From an uncultured Lachnospiraceae bacterium (GTDB taxonomy: Bacteria; Bacillota; Clostridia; Lachnospirales; Lachnospiraceae), in the NCBI GenBank assembly GCA_910579285.1, contig CAJTTT010000011.1, positions 1 to 64,000 on the forward strand: a stretch of 64,000 bases of DNA. Reading direction: 5' to 3'. Below, piece after piece: positions 55,436 through 63,141 of the stretch. Both the position numbers and the translations under genes were made by a program. Below the pieces are notes generated by a model that was not told where the DNA came from, did not search any database, and saw only the letters and a list, made by a program, of their open reading frames with translations. Within the stretch, counting starts at the first letter, position 1. The number at the start of each line of letters is the position of its first letter.

Positions 55436-56665
55436 TTACGTCACATCTGACAAAATGTCTACCATTTCGTGGAAGAAAAATGTCTTGTAGGGCAGGATCA
55501 GCACGCCGTCATTGGCGCCCTTTTTCAGATACATGGCGAAATATGCCACCGCCGCTATGAGAATGCCCGCCCGGAAAAGACGCCGCCATTTTTTATCGGG
55601 CACCGCCTTTAAAAGCATCGGCAAAAACAATATCTGGCTCACCATCAGATAATATCCGATCCGCGAGATAATGGGCAGAAAGGAGCAGAACACATAGAGA
55701 ACGAGCGCACCCAGGTTTAAATATGTGTAAAACCAGAAGCGCCTGTTCCACGCTTTCTCTTCCTCTATATTCATGCCACGTTTTTCGTCCTTTATGCCCG
55801 CTTTCCATCCGGCATTTTCTGCACACTCTTCAAATCCTGTGTTTTCTCCCACAATTCGCTTATGGCAGTCTTCCCGGCGCCGCATCCAGGATACAATTCC
55901 CGCAAAGAGAAGAACCGCAGCACATCGCAGAATGCTGATATAGCTTGTGCCGCCCTCCAGATACTCTGTATCCTCATAAGTCGGATACAGAAAAACCACC
56001 AGTTTCAGATAAAACTCCTGTAAAAACAAGAAGGTACTGCAAAAAGCCGCCGCTATGGCAAGCTGCCATTTTTTCCACGAAAGAGACGCCAGAAAATAGA
56101 GTGGAATCACTACCAGAAGCGACTTGTGGAAAGCCGCGCCCAAACACACCAGAACCACAAATCTTCCCCACTGCCTCCGCAGCACGAACTTCATGGAGTA
56201 GAGCGCCAGGGCGAGCGCCAGATAGTAGCGCACCGTGCTGAACGTCTGAAAATAATACCCCAGCGTCATAAACAGGAAAAAAGTCAGCCCAAATTCATCG
56301 CTCTGCTCGTACATGGCAAGCAGGAAAAACAACACTGTCACAAAGGAATAAAATGCAAATACCAACAAAAAATTTTCAAAGCCCGACAGTCCATAAATCA
56401 GTTTGACCAGCAGATTAAATCCGATCTCCGTTGGCACATAGGCATCGCAGTTGACAAGATGCATGAACTCCACATACTTTGCGTAATCATTGCCCACATT
56501 GAGCCTGCACGCGGAGAGCAGAAACAAAATCAGAAAAATAGCCGTCAGACAGACGCGGTTACAGAGCTGCTGTCTCGTGATTGTATGGGATTTTCCCGCC
56601 GGATGGCTGTCCACCAGACTTGCAAGAAGCGCCGTCACAGCCGCAATCGTGATATATAAAATCAT
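55436..56665 (-). CDS. EpsG-family polysaccharide polymerase-like membrane protein
   Basis: 409 residues with about ten hydrophobic segments. CRLNVGNDYAKYVEFMH near 53-69, PTEIGFNLLVKLI and ATVR-like FSTVRYYLALAL followed by LGAAFHKSLLV are EpsG/Wzy-type marks (the G-x-D-Y, R-Q/Y-x-LA and H-K/H-S motifs). The family is thought to polymerise exopolysaccharide repeat units outside the membrane. A hydrophilic insert near residues 265-310 is probably cytoplasmic. The ATG overlaps the stop of the preceding GT2 gene (ATGA). It is the polymerase candidate for the CpsE-initiated glycan. Confidence 0.88.
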   Translation of the reverse strand: MILYITIAAVTALLASLVDSHPAGKSHTITRQQLCNRVCLTAIFLILFLLSACRLNVGNDYAKYVEFMHLVNCDAYVPTEIGFNLLVKLIYGLSGFENFLLVFAFYSFVTVLFFLLAMYEQSDEFGLTFFLFMTLGYYFQTFSTVRYYLALALALYSMKFVLRRQWGRFVVLVCLGAAFHKSLLVVIPLYFLASLSWKKWQLAIAAAFCSTFLFLQEFYLKLVVFLYPTYEDTEYLEGGTSYISILRCAAVLLFAGIVSWMRRREDCHKRIVGENTGFEECAENAGWKAGIKDEKRGMNIEEEKAWNRRFWFYTYLNLGALVLYVFCSFLPIISRIGYYLMVSQILFLPMLLKAVPDKKWRRLFRAGILIAAVAYFAMYLKKGANDGVLILPYKTFFFHEMVDILSDVT

Positions 56666-57444
56666 CTGCCGCGCGCCTCCCGCACGCCTGCGCGCATCAT
56701 AAGAAACGCTTTCCCAACCGAAATTTCACGGCACATTGTTTTCCTGTGAACCCACAAAAACCGAAGGGAAAGGGGAAGCGCCAGTTTCCCGTAAAGATAA
56801 TGATAGAGTACGCCCCTGTCACGGAAAAACTTCCGATGATAGCCCGAAAACCATGTGGATTCCCGCTCCTGCTCCCTGCCAATGCATGCGGTATGCGCAT
56901 AAATCCGAAGACCTGCTTTCAGGCAGTCCCGCAAAAACAGGCTGTCCTCCCCGTTACTGTACTTCGCGCCGCCGCCAAAAAGCAGCGAGTAATACACATT
57001 CGCCCTGCGCAGCGCGTCAAGTTTCGCCGAGATGCTGTAAGCCGGATATCTGCCGTAATTGCGGTAAGTGATCCTGCGGATCTCACGATTCCAGTAAGTC
57101 CTGCGGGAAGCCCCGACCTCCACATTAAAAAGAATCATATCCGCATCGGGCAGCGACTCATAGGCCCTGCGGATTTTTTCCGCGTAATCCGAGGCCAGTA
57201 TGATATCCTCATCGGAAAAAAGCGTCACATCCCCGGACGCGTGTAAGAGCGCAGTATTGCGGCTCAAACCCACGCCCCGTTCCGGCATGGAAAAGCACTT
57301 CACGCGCCCTCCCTGCACCGCAAGCGTCTCAAAGCCATAGCTGTCACACTGGTTTACAAGCACCGCATCCGTAACGATATTCATTTGTGGAATAAGCTCT
57401 GCGGCATTTTTATCCACGGCAGAGACCAGCACCTCAAGCTTCAT
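56662..57444 (-). CDS. GT2-like glycosyltransferase, divergent
   Basis: 260 residues from the ATG at 57444, whose bases overlap the Wzz-like stop (ATGA), behind GGGGAAA. The fold is GT-A-like: MKLEVLVSAVDKNAAELI, PERGVGLSRNTALLHASGDV and FSDEDIILASDYAEK, where the DED takes the DxD place, then YSNGEDSLFLRDCL with the acidic base. The N-terminal strand differs from standard GT2 (no IVPVYN), as in a capsule subgroup of short GT2 enzymes. Translational coupling to both neighbours puts it in the core of the first glycan operon. Confidence 0.85.
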   Translation of the reverse strand: MKLEVLVSAVDKNAAELIPQMNIVTDAVLVNQCDSYGFETLAVQGGRVKCFSMPERGVGLSRNTALLHASGDVTLFSDEDIILASDYAEKIRRAYESLPDADMILFNVEVGASRRTYWNREIRRITYRNYGRYPAYSISAKLDALRRANVYYSLLFGGGAKYSNGEDSLFLRDCLKAGLRIYAHTACIGREQERESTWFSGYHRKFFRDRGVLYHYLYGKLALPLSLRFLWVHRKTMCREISVGKAFLMMRAGVREARGR

Positions 57445-58412
57445 TGTTTCCCCAATCTTCCGTAATATTTCTTCAAAAACCGTCCGTCCGCATCTCTGAT
57501 TGCCACACCGCACAGCGTGCAGTCCTGCGTCCTTAGCTGCTCTGTCACATAGGACAGGAATGCGCCGTGTACCGCGCCAAAAGGCAGGGACAGCACCACG
57601 CCGTCCGCTCTGCGCATTTCCTGCAGCTCCTTCTCTGAAAAGGATTTGTCCCGCTCCACTTCACAGATGTGGATATCCCCCGCCTTTTCCCGCAAATAGG
57701 CGAGATTTGTCTCATAATCCCGCTTCAATGTTTCCTCGCCGGAAACATAACCAAAAAATGACACTTCCGTCACCTTTCTGATGTCCCCGGCCACAAATAT
57801 GCGGTCATCCATCACATAGTAGAGGGAAAAACCGAGAAGGCTGAGAAGCAGCCCCAGAGACGCGCCCAAAAACGCAGCCTGCGCCATCCGGCTGTCCGCC
57901 ACCACAAGCCCGGCTTCCGTCTTCTGAATCGCATGGATTTCCAGGAACTCTTTCGCCTGCCCGCCATATGTCTCAAGGGCCTGTACCGCCGCACCGAGAA
58001 TCGCATCCGTCCGCTCTGCCCTGTTGGTCGTCACCGTGATCGTCAAAAGCCTGATGTCTGAAAGGATCTCTGCCTTGACTGCCGCTTCCGTCTCCTCCCG
58101 CGTATAATCTGCCGGAAGATTCTGAAGCGTCAGCTCCATAAGCGGATCAGCCGCCATCAGGTCGTTCCATGTGTAACCGTTGTACGCCTGATAGACCTCT
58201 CCCGTTTCATCCGCCGCAAAATCCAGATACACCTTCGCAAACGCCTGATACTCCCGCTCCGACTCCGGCACCGTGCGCACGGCCGTATAGACAGCCGCCC
58301 CAAGAAGCGCGCCCCCGATCACCGCCCCGAAAATGAGCGGCAGGCGGTCGAGCAGGCACAACATATATTTTTTTAAATCCATGCCATCATCGGCATAGCG
58401 CCTGTCCTTCAT
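57441..58412 (-). CDS. Wzz/CpsC-like chain-length protein with kinase-like tail
   Basis: 323 residues. DLKKYMLCLLDRLPLIFGAVIGGALLGAAVYT gives the first helix (about 24-47), an outer domain spans 50-180, and a second helix lies near 178-200. This is the Wzz/CpsC polysaccharide co-polymerase layout. After it comes a cytoplasmic tail (about 210-323) with ADGVVLSLPFGAVHGAFLSY and LRTQDCTLCGVAIRDAD. The tail resembles the last third of a BY-kinase/ParA domain but has no Walker A. No separate CpsD kinase is in the window. It precedes the GT2 gene by a 4-bp overlap. Confidence 0.82.
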   Translation of the reverse strand: MKDRRYADDGMDLKKYMLCLLDRLPLIFGAVIGGALLGAAVYTAVRTVPESEREYQAFAKVYLDFAADETGEVYQAYNGYTWNDLMAADPLMELTLQNLPADYTREETEAAVKAEILSDIRLLTITVTTNRAERTDAILGAAVQALETYGGQAKEFLEIHAIQKTEAGLVVADSRMAQAAFLGASLGLLLSLLGFSLYYVMDDRIFVAGDIRKVTEVSFFGYVSGEETLKRDYETNLAYLREKAGDIHICEVERDKSFSEKELQEMRRADGVVLSLPFGAVHGAFLSYVTEQLRTQDCTLCGVAIRDADGRFLKKYYGRLGKQ

Positions 58413-58431
58413 AACATAAATCCTTCCCCTT

Positions 58432-59802
58432 CTACTTCATAGCCGTTGTCTGGTTCTGGTCAACCCCCTCCGTGCTCTCCGGCTTGATCAGAATTTTCAG
58501 CGTCAGAAGCATCAGCTTCAAATCCAGCCACACGGAATACTGTTCGATATAAGTCAGATCCAGTTTCAGTTTATTGTAGGGTGTCGTATTGTATTTCCCG
58601 TAAACCTGGGCGTAGCCCGCAAGTCCCGCCTTCACCTTCATGCGGAAAGCGAACTCCGGCATCTCCTCCATATACTTTTCAATAATATCCGGCCGTTCGG
58701 GTCTCGGCCCGATAAAGGACATCTCTCCCTTTAAGATGTTAAAAAGCTGCGGCAGCTCATCAATCCTTGTGGCGCGGATAAACCGCCCTATCGGCGTGAT
58801 CCGGGGATCGTTTTTGGCCGCCAGTCTTGCCACCCCGTCCTTCTCCGCATTCTCCTCCATACTCCTGAACTTTAAGATATAAAATTCCTTCCTGTCGCGC
58901 GTGCAGCGGATCTGCTTATATAAAACCGGCCCGCCGTCGTACAGCTTGATCGCCGCCGCCGTAATCAGCATAAAGGGAGATGCAAACACCAGAAGCAGGA
59001 CGGAGCAGACCAGATCGATCAGCCGTTTCGCCACCCGCTGTTCCACTTTGAGGGAATACTCCCGCGTCAGATAAATCGGCGTGTCAAACAAGTGCAGCTG
59101 ATCCGCGCCCCGGATAAGCACATCCGTAATCTTCGGCATCATATACACACGCACGGACAGACTGTAACAGTATTTTAGCAGGGCATTCCTGTCCACCGCA
59201 GAAATATCCCACAGCACCACCGCGCCGTAGCCGTTTCCGATCTCCGCCTTGACCGCCTCCATGCCCTCCAGAATATTCATGCACTTTTTGATCCGATACT
59301 TGTCCTTCCTCGTCTCAAATTTCATCACAATATCGTCAATGGGACGTTCGCCATGTATGATCAGAATTTCTCTTGGCGGAAAAGCTTTGTAATAACAGAC
59401 ATTGCAGAAAAACACCCAGGCGCCTGCAAGCGCAGTCTGAATCAGCATCGTCCATATGATGGGACGCACATCCACAACCCAGTTCGCCATCAGGGAAATC
59501 TGAAAATAGGAAATCACATTGACAAACAACAGGGAAAACAATTCCGAAATGAACACGTCAACTGGTTTCAGATAGCCGATCTTTAACGCGCCGTATGTAT
59601 TCGCAAAGAAGAACAACAGCACAAAATAGATCGAAAGAATCAGCACATGCCCCTTGAAATAAAATCGGAAATTCCTGTACACTTTCAGAAACGGGTAGTA
59701 CGCCGTCAGCCAGAAATACGCATAGACTGCCATCTGGAAGATCAGCCCGATAAAAGATAGCTGCAAAATAATCAGTCTTTTTATGGTTTCCACTTTTTTC
59801 AT
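58432..59802 (-). CDS. CpsE/WcaJ-type polyprenyl glycosylphosphotransferase
   Basis: 456 residues. Four or five N-terminal helices (about 10-160), a CoA-binding-like middle domain with REILIIHGERPID (about 165-255), and a C-terminal bacterial sugar transferase domain (about 262-446): RLIDLVCSVLLLVFASP, FYILKFRSM, IDELPQLFNILKGEM, FIGPRPERP and KAGLAGYAQVYGKYN. It puts the first sugar phosphate on undecaprenyl phosphate. It is a second initiator besides PglC at 11118, so two separate glycans are likely. It lies between a GT2 and the Wzz-like gene, the usual capsule order. Confidence 0.94.
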   Translation of the reverse strand: MKKVETIKRLIILQLSFIGLIFQMAVYAYFWLTAYYPFLKVYRNFRFYFKGHVLILSIYFVLLFFFANTYGALKIGYLKPVDVFISELFSLLFVNVISYFQISLMANWVVDVRPIIWTMLIQTALAGAWVFFCNVCYYKAFPPREILIIHGERPIDDIVMKFETRKDKYRIKKCMNILEGMEAVKAEIGNGYGAVVLWDISAVDRNALLKYCYSLSVRVYMMPKITDVLIRGADQLHLFDTPIYLTREYSLKVEQRVAKRLIDLVCSVLLLVFASPFMLITAAAIKLYDGGPVLYKQIRCTRDRKEFYILKFRSMEENAEKDGVARLAAKNDPRITPIGRFIRATRIDELPQLFNILKGEMSFIGPRPERPDIIEKYMEEMPEFAFRMKVKAGLAGYAQVYGKYNTTPYNKLKLDLTYIEQYSVWLDLKLMLLTLKILIKPESTEGVDQNQTTAMK

Positions 59803-59806
59803 AGTC

Positions 59807-60640
59807 TTATATCCGCCTCATCGTCGCCCTGTAAGCCCAGAACACAAAGTAAAACGCGCTGGCCAAAACAGAGAGCTTCTCCTGTCTGCGGTACAGATTC
59901 CAGATCCGCTTCACCGCCTTACATTTATTGGAAGACAGTGACTTCCTCGGTCTTCTGTAGACTGCAAGCGTCTCATCAAGCCCACAGGCTGTATGGCCTG
60001 CCCGCAGAATCTGCCACCATGTCGCCGTGTCCTCACTCTCCACTTCCGGCATCCGCATCAGTTCATCCGGGACAATAGCCCGGTCAAGCACTACCGTGGT
60101 TGTGAAGATAATCGTCCGCGACAATGCTTCTTTATAAGTCAGAGATTCCGGCACATGCACTACTCTGCCCGTAGGTCTGGCCGATTCATCCCCAAACTCA
60201 TAGGCGGAAAACACAAAACCCGCCCGCTTTTTTTTCATAAAGGAAAGCTGCTTTTCCAGCTTGTCCGAAACCCAGATATCGTCCGCATCGAGAAAGGCTA
60301 TATACTGTCCGCCAGCCAGATCCAATCCTGTATTGCGGGCCGCCGCCGCACCCTCATTCCTATTCTTGCAGATCAGAACTACTTTTTTCCCCTCTCCGCA
60401 AAGGTACTCCTCCATATGCCCTATGTTTTCGGAGACAGTCTCCGCCGGGTGATGCGGGTATGCCGACAGCGTTTTCTCAATCGCCTTCACACTGCCGTCC
60501 CCGGAGCAGTCATCCACAAGCAGCAGTTCCCATCTGCCGTATGTCTGTGAAAAAACCATCCCGATGGTGTCCGCAATGTAAGCCGCCGCCCGGTACACCG
60601 GCACAATGATACTGACCAGCCCGTTTTCTCTATTCTTCAA
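59807..60640 (-). CDS. GT2-family glycosyltransferase
   Basis: 277 residues. VSIIVPVYRAAAYIADT, LVDDCSGDGS, EGAAAARNTGLDLA and FLDADDIW (DxD) form the GT-A core in the first 125 residues; EDTATWWQILRAG near 205 supplies the base. Short hydrophobic C-terminus (LSVLASAFYFVFWAY). It starts with TTG at 60640 behind a clear GGAGGAC site and overlaps the GtrB-like gene by 11 bp. It precedes the initiating transferase by 4 bp, so it belongs to the first glycan operon. Sugar unknown. Confidence 0.92.
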   Translation of the reverse strand: MKNRENGLVSIIVPVYRAAAYIADTIGMVFSQTYGRWELLLVDDCSGDGSVKAIEKTLSAYPHHPAETVSENIGHMEEYLCGEGKKVVLICKNRNEGAAAARNTGLDLAGGQYIAFLDADDIWVSDKLEKQLSFMKKKRAGFVFSAYEFGDESARPTGRVVHVPESLTYKEALSRTIIFTTTVVLDRAIVPDELMRMPEVESEDTATWWQILRAGHTACGLDETLAVYRRPRKSLSSNKCKAVKRIWNLYRRQEKLSVLASAFYFVFWAYRATMRRI

Positions 60641-61580
60641 GTTCCTGTCCTCCGATCTCTTCCCTGACCAGATAGATCGGCCTCCTCTTCACTTCCATAT
60701 ATGTCTTGGATAAGTATTGCCCGACAATCCCCAGACAAAACAGCTGCACACCACTGACCATCATAATGATGCATACGAGCGAAGGCCAGCCGGAAGTCGG
60801 ATCTCCGAATAACAGTTTCCGCACAATCGTCACAATGATGATGACAAAGGCAACCAGACAGAAAAACACGCCTGCCACAGACGCTATGGTCAGAGGCACC
60901 GTGGAAAAAGCCATAATCCCTTCGAGGGAGTACAGGAAAAGTTTCCAGAACGACCACTTTGTTTCGCCCTTTCTGCGCTCCACGTTCTCGTATTCCAGCC
61001 ATTTGGTCTCATAGCCCACCCAGCCGAAAATCCCCTTGGTAAAGCGGTTATACTCCGTCATGGACAAAATCGCATCCACTACTTTTCTGGTCATCAGCCG
61101 GTAATCCCTGGCGCCGTCCACAATTTCTGTTTTGGATATTCTGTTCATAAGCCTGTAAAACATCCTGGCAAAAAAGGAACGGATAACGGGTTCTCCCTTT
61201 CTGGTCACACGCCTGGTCGCCACCGAATCATATCCCTTCTCAATATAAGAATACATCTCCGGCAGAAGCGAAGGCGGATCCTGCAAATCCGCATCCATCA
61301 GCACGGCAAGGTCTCCCCTGCACTTCTGAAGGCCCGCATAAATAGCCGCCTCCTTGCCGAAATTGCGGGAAAAAGAAATCAGGCGGACCCTCCCGTCCTC
61401 CTCATGGAGCTTTTTCACCTCAGAAACCGTCTGATCCCGGGAACCGTCATCCACATATATGATTTCAAATTCTATCTGCTTTTCACAGAAAAATGCCGCA
61501 TTCCTGCATAACTCATCATAAAAATCCCTGACGTTCTCTTCTTCGTTGTAACAGGGTACGATGACGCTCAATAATTTCAT
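60630..61580 (-). CDS. GT2 polyprenyl-phosphate glycosyltransferase, GtrB-like
   Basis: About 316 residues from the ATG at 61580, which follows GGAGGAG. LLSVIVPCYNEEENV, YVDDGSRDQT, FGKEAAIYAGL and LMDADLQDPP (DxD, then the QDPP that is typical of GtrB and YfdH-like enzymes) make up the catalytic domain. Two C-terminal helices (about 228-255 and 265-290) anchor it. It should load undecaprenyl phosphate with a single sugar for use outside the membrane. It is the first gene after the terminator at 61621-61647 and heads the first glycan operon. Confidence 0.92.
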   Translation of the reverse strand: MKLLSVIVPCYNEEENVRDFYDELCRNAAFFCEKQIEFEIIYVDDGSRDQTVSEVKKLHEEDGRVRLISFSRNFGKEAAIYAGLQKCRGDLAVLMDADLQDPPSLLPEMYSYIEKGYDSVATRRVTRKGEPVIRSFFARMFYRLMNRISKTEIVDGARDYRLMTRKVVDAILSMTEYNRFTKGIFGWVGYETKWLEYENVERRKGETKWSFWKLFLYSLEGIMAFSTVPLTIASVAGVFFCLVAFVIIIVTIVRKLLFGDPTSGWPSLVCIIMMVSGVQLFCLGIVGQYLSKTYMEVKRRPIYLVREEIGGQELEE

Positions 61581-61602
61581 AGAATAGTCTCCTCCAATGG
61601 TA

Positions 61603-61612
61603 AGTTTACCAC
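61603..61612 (-). promoter_or_regulatory. Extended -10 promoter element heading the glycan operon
   Basis: Minus-strand GTGGTAAACT, 24 bp before the ATG at 61580 and just after the terminator. It sits in the palindrome TGGTAA-AC-TTACCA. No good -35 is seen: that place is the T-run of the terminator. A start here would leave a leader of only about 16 nt, so the assignment is tentative. Confidence 0.35.
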
Positions 61613-61620
61613 ATTTACAT

Positions 61621-61647
61621 AAAAAAAGGAAGAGACGCATCTCTTCC
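61621..61647 (-). terminator. Strong intrinsic terminator after the Spo0A-C gene
   Basis: Minus-strand GGAAGAGA-TGCG-TCTCTTCC followed by seven T: a perfect 8-bp stem, 4-nt loop and T-run, starting 9 bp after the stop at 61656. It separates the regulator gene from the glycan operon. Confidence 0.92.
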
Positions 61648-61655
61648 CTCATAAT

Positions 61656-62036
61656 TCATATCAGATTGTTTTTCAGACGGATGTAATCCGCCACAACCGC
61701 GATGTACTCACTGTTGGTCGGCCTGGTATACTCGGGTGTATTGCTGTAGCCAAACAGTTCTTCAAAAAGATCACTGTTGCCCCTGTCCCAGGATACCTCA
61801 ATCGCGTTGCGGATTGCTCGCTCGATCTTCGTGTCAGTCGTCTGGTACATCTTTGCCAGATCAGGATACAGCAGTTTTGTCACACTCCCCACAAGCTCCA
61901 TATCCTCCACGCACATTTCCACCGCGCTTCTCAGGAACTGATAGCCCCGCAAATGCGCCGGTATTCCAAGTTCCAGCATAAAATCGGAGATCGTTTTCTC
62001 AAGCTCTCTCCTGTCAATCATATTCTGTTGTGCCAT
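61656..62036 (-). CDS. Stand-alone Spo0A C-terminal DNA-binding protein
   Basis: 126 residues consisting almost only of a Spo0A_C effector domain: LGIPAHLRGYQFLRSAVEM, LLYPDLAKMYQTTDTKIERA, IRNAIEVSWDRGN and PTNSEYIAVVADYIRL. These match the trans-activation and recognition helices of Spo0A. There is no receiver domain, so control by phosphorelay is not possible through this protein alone. The ATG at 62036 (with AAGG/GGGGA upstream) is preferred to a TTG at 62057. It has its own promoter with Spo0A-box-like sites and a terminator, so it is a single-gene unit at the head of the locus. A role in controlling the locus, directly or by competing with Spo0A, is inferred. Confidence 0.9.
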   Translation of the reverse strand: MAQQNMIDRRELEKTISDFMLELGIPAHLRGYQFLRSAVEMCVEDMELVGSVTKLLYPDLAKMYQTTDTKIERAIRNAIEVSWDRGNSDLFEELFGYSNTPEYTRPTNSEYIAVVADYIRLKNNLI

Positions 62037-62069
62037 TCCCCTTCTACTCCTTTGCAAATGTTGATAAAT

Positions 62070-62102
62070 TGCGACAAATGTAGTCCATCGTTACTTTCGA
62101 CA
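62070..62102 (-). promoter_or_regulatory. Two Spo0A-box-like sites
   Basis: TGTCGAA on the minus strand (62102-62096) is the exact core of the 0A box and overlaps the downstream end of the -10 element. TTTGTCGCA (62078-62070) is a one-mismatch form and lies in the leader. Binding here would block transcription, so autorepression or Spo0A control is suggested. Confidence 0.5.
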
Positions 62103-62130
62103 TAATACCAAAAATTCGTCGTGGTGTAAA
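62102..62130 (-). promoter_or_regulatory. Sigma-A-type promoter of the Spo0A-C gene
   Basis: Minus-strand TTTACA (62130-62125), 17 bp, TATTAT (62107-62102), with TGG directly before the -10 hexamer. Transcription would begin near 62095, giving a leader of about 60 nt. Confidence 0.6.
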
Positions 62131-62184
62131 CGGTTATTTATCGCGTTTCAAAGACCCCTGCGCAGAGCGCTTTGCTGCATCCCC

Positions 62185-63126
62185 CTACAGCCTTGCCTCA
62201 TGCACGTTTTCCTTAAACCATTCGTAGGCGAGCTGTACTCCCTCCTCAAGCTCCACCTTATGCTTCCAGCCGAGTCCGTGCAGTTTCGTCACATCGGTGA
62301 GCTTTCTGGGCGTTCCGTCCGGCATCGTCTGATCCCAGATGATATTTCCCGTATACCCCACCGCCTTTTTCACCGTCTCCGCCAGTTCTCTGATCGAAAC
62401 CTCTTTGCCCGTTCCGATATTGACGTGCTGCTCCCCGCTGTAATTCTCCAAAAGGAACACGCAGGCATCCGCCATGTCGTCCACATATAAAAACTCCCGA
62501 AGCGGCGTTCCCGTTCCCCACAGCGTAACCGTGGGCGCACCGTTCACTTTTGCCTCATGGAACTTGCGGATCATCGCCGGCATAACGTGGGAACCTTCCA
62601 GATCATAATTGTCATGCGGTCCATACAGATTTGTAGGCATACAGCTGATGAAATCATCCCCATACTGCCGCTTATAAAACTTACACATTTCAAGTCCCGC
62701 AATCTTCGCGATGGCATAGGCCTCGTTCGTCTCCTCCAGCGGCCCCGTCAACAGCGCATCCTCCGGGATCGGCTGGGGCGCCATTCTCGGGTAAATACAG
62801 GTGCTTCCCAAGAACAGAAGTTTCTTCACATGATACTCGTGACTGCTGTGGATAACGTTGCACTGAATCTGCATATTCTCGTAAGCGAACTCCGCCGGAG
62901 CGGTATTGTTCGCATTGATGCCGCCCACCTTGGCCGCCGCCAGAACCACCACATCGGGACGTTCCTTCTCAAAAAACTCCCGCACCGCCTGTTGACTTGT
63001 TAAGTCAAGTTCCTTGTGTGTCCTGCCCACGATATTCTCATATCCCTTTGCCTGCAAGGACCGTACAATCGCACTTCCGACAAGCCCTCTATTTCCTGCC
63101 ACATAAATTTTATCTGTCTTTTCCAT
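62185..63126 (-). CDS. fcl: GDP-L-fucose synthase
   Basis: A 313-residue short-chain dehydrogenase that epimerises and reduces GDP-4-keto-6-deoxy-mannose to GDP-L-fucose with NADPH. IYVAGNRGLVGSAIVR (7-22) is the Fcl-type nucleotide motif; LGSTCIYPRMAPQPIPED and EAYAIAKIAG hold the Ser, Tyr and Lys of the active site; GTGTPLREFLYVDD is also diagnostic. AGGAGG precedes the ATG. The partner GDP-mannose dehydratase is not in the window and may lie further upstream. It is followed by the independent Spo0A-C unit. Confidence 0.95.
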   Translation of the reverse strand: MEKTDKIYVAGNRGLVGSAIVRSLQAKGYENIVGRTHKELDLTSQQAVREFFEKERPDVVVLAAAKVGGINANNTAPAEFAYENMQIQCNVIHSSHEYHVKKLLFLGSTCIYPRMAPQPIPEDALLTGPLEETNEAYAIAKIAGLEMCKFYKRQYGDDFISCMPTNLYGPHDNYDLEGSHVMPAMIRKFHEAKVNGAPTVTLWGTGTPLREFLYVDDMADACVFLLENYSGEQHVNIGTGKEVSIRELAETVKKAVGYTGNIIWDQTMPDGTPRKLTDVTKLHGLGWKHKVELEEGVQLAYEWFKENVHEARL

Positions 63127-63141
63127 GATAACCTCCTGTCA

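Noticed and set aside
55018..55560. Plus-strand repetitive 180-residue frame over the tandem repeat
   Set aside because: It exists only because the 129-bp period is divisible by three; it has no ribosome binding site, overlaps two real genes antisense and looks like low-complexity reading of the repeat.
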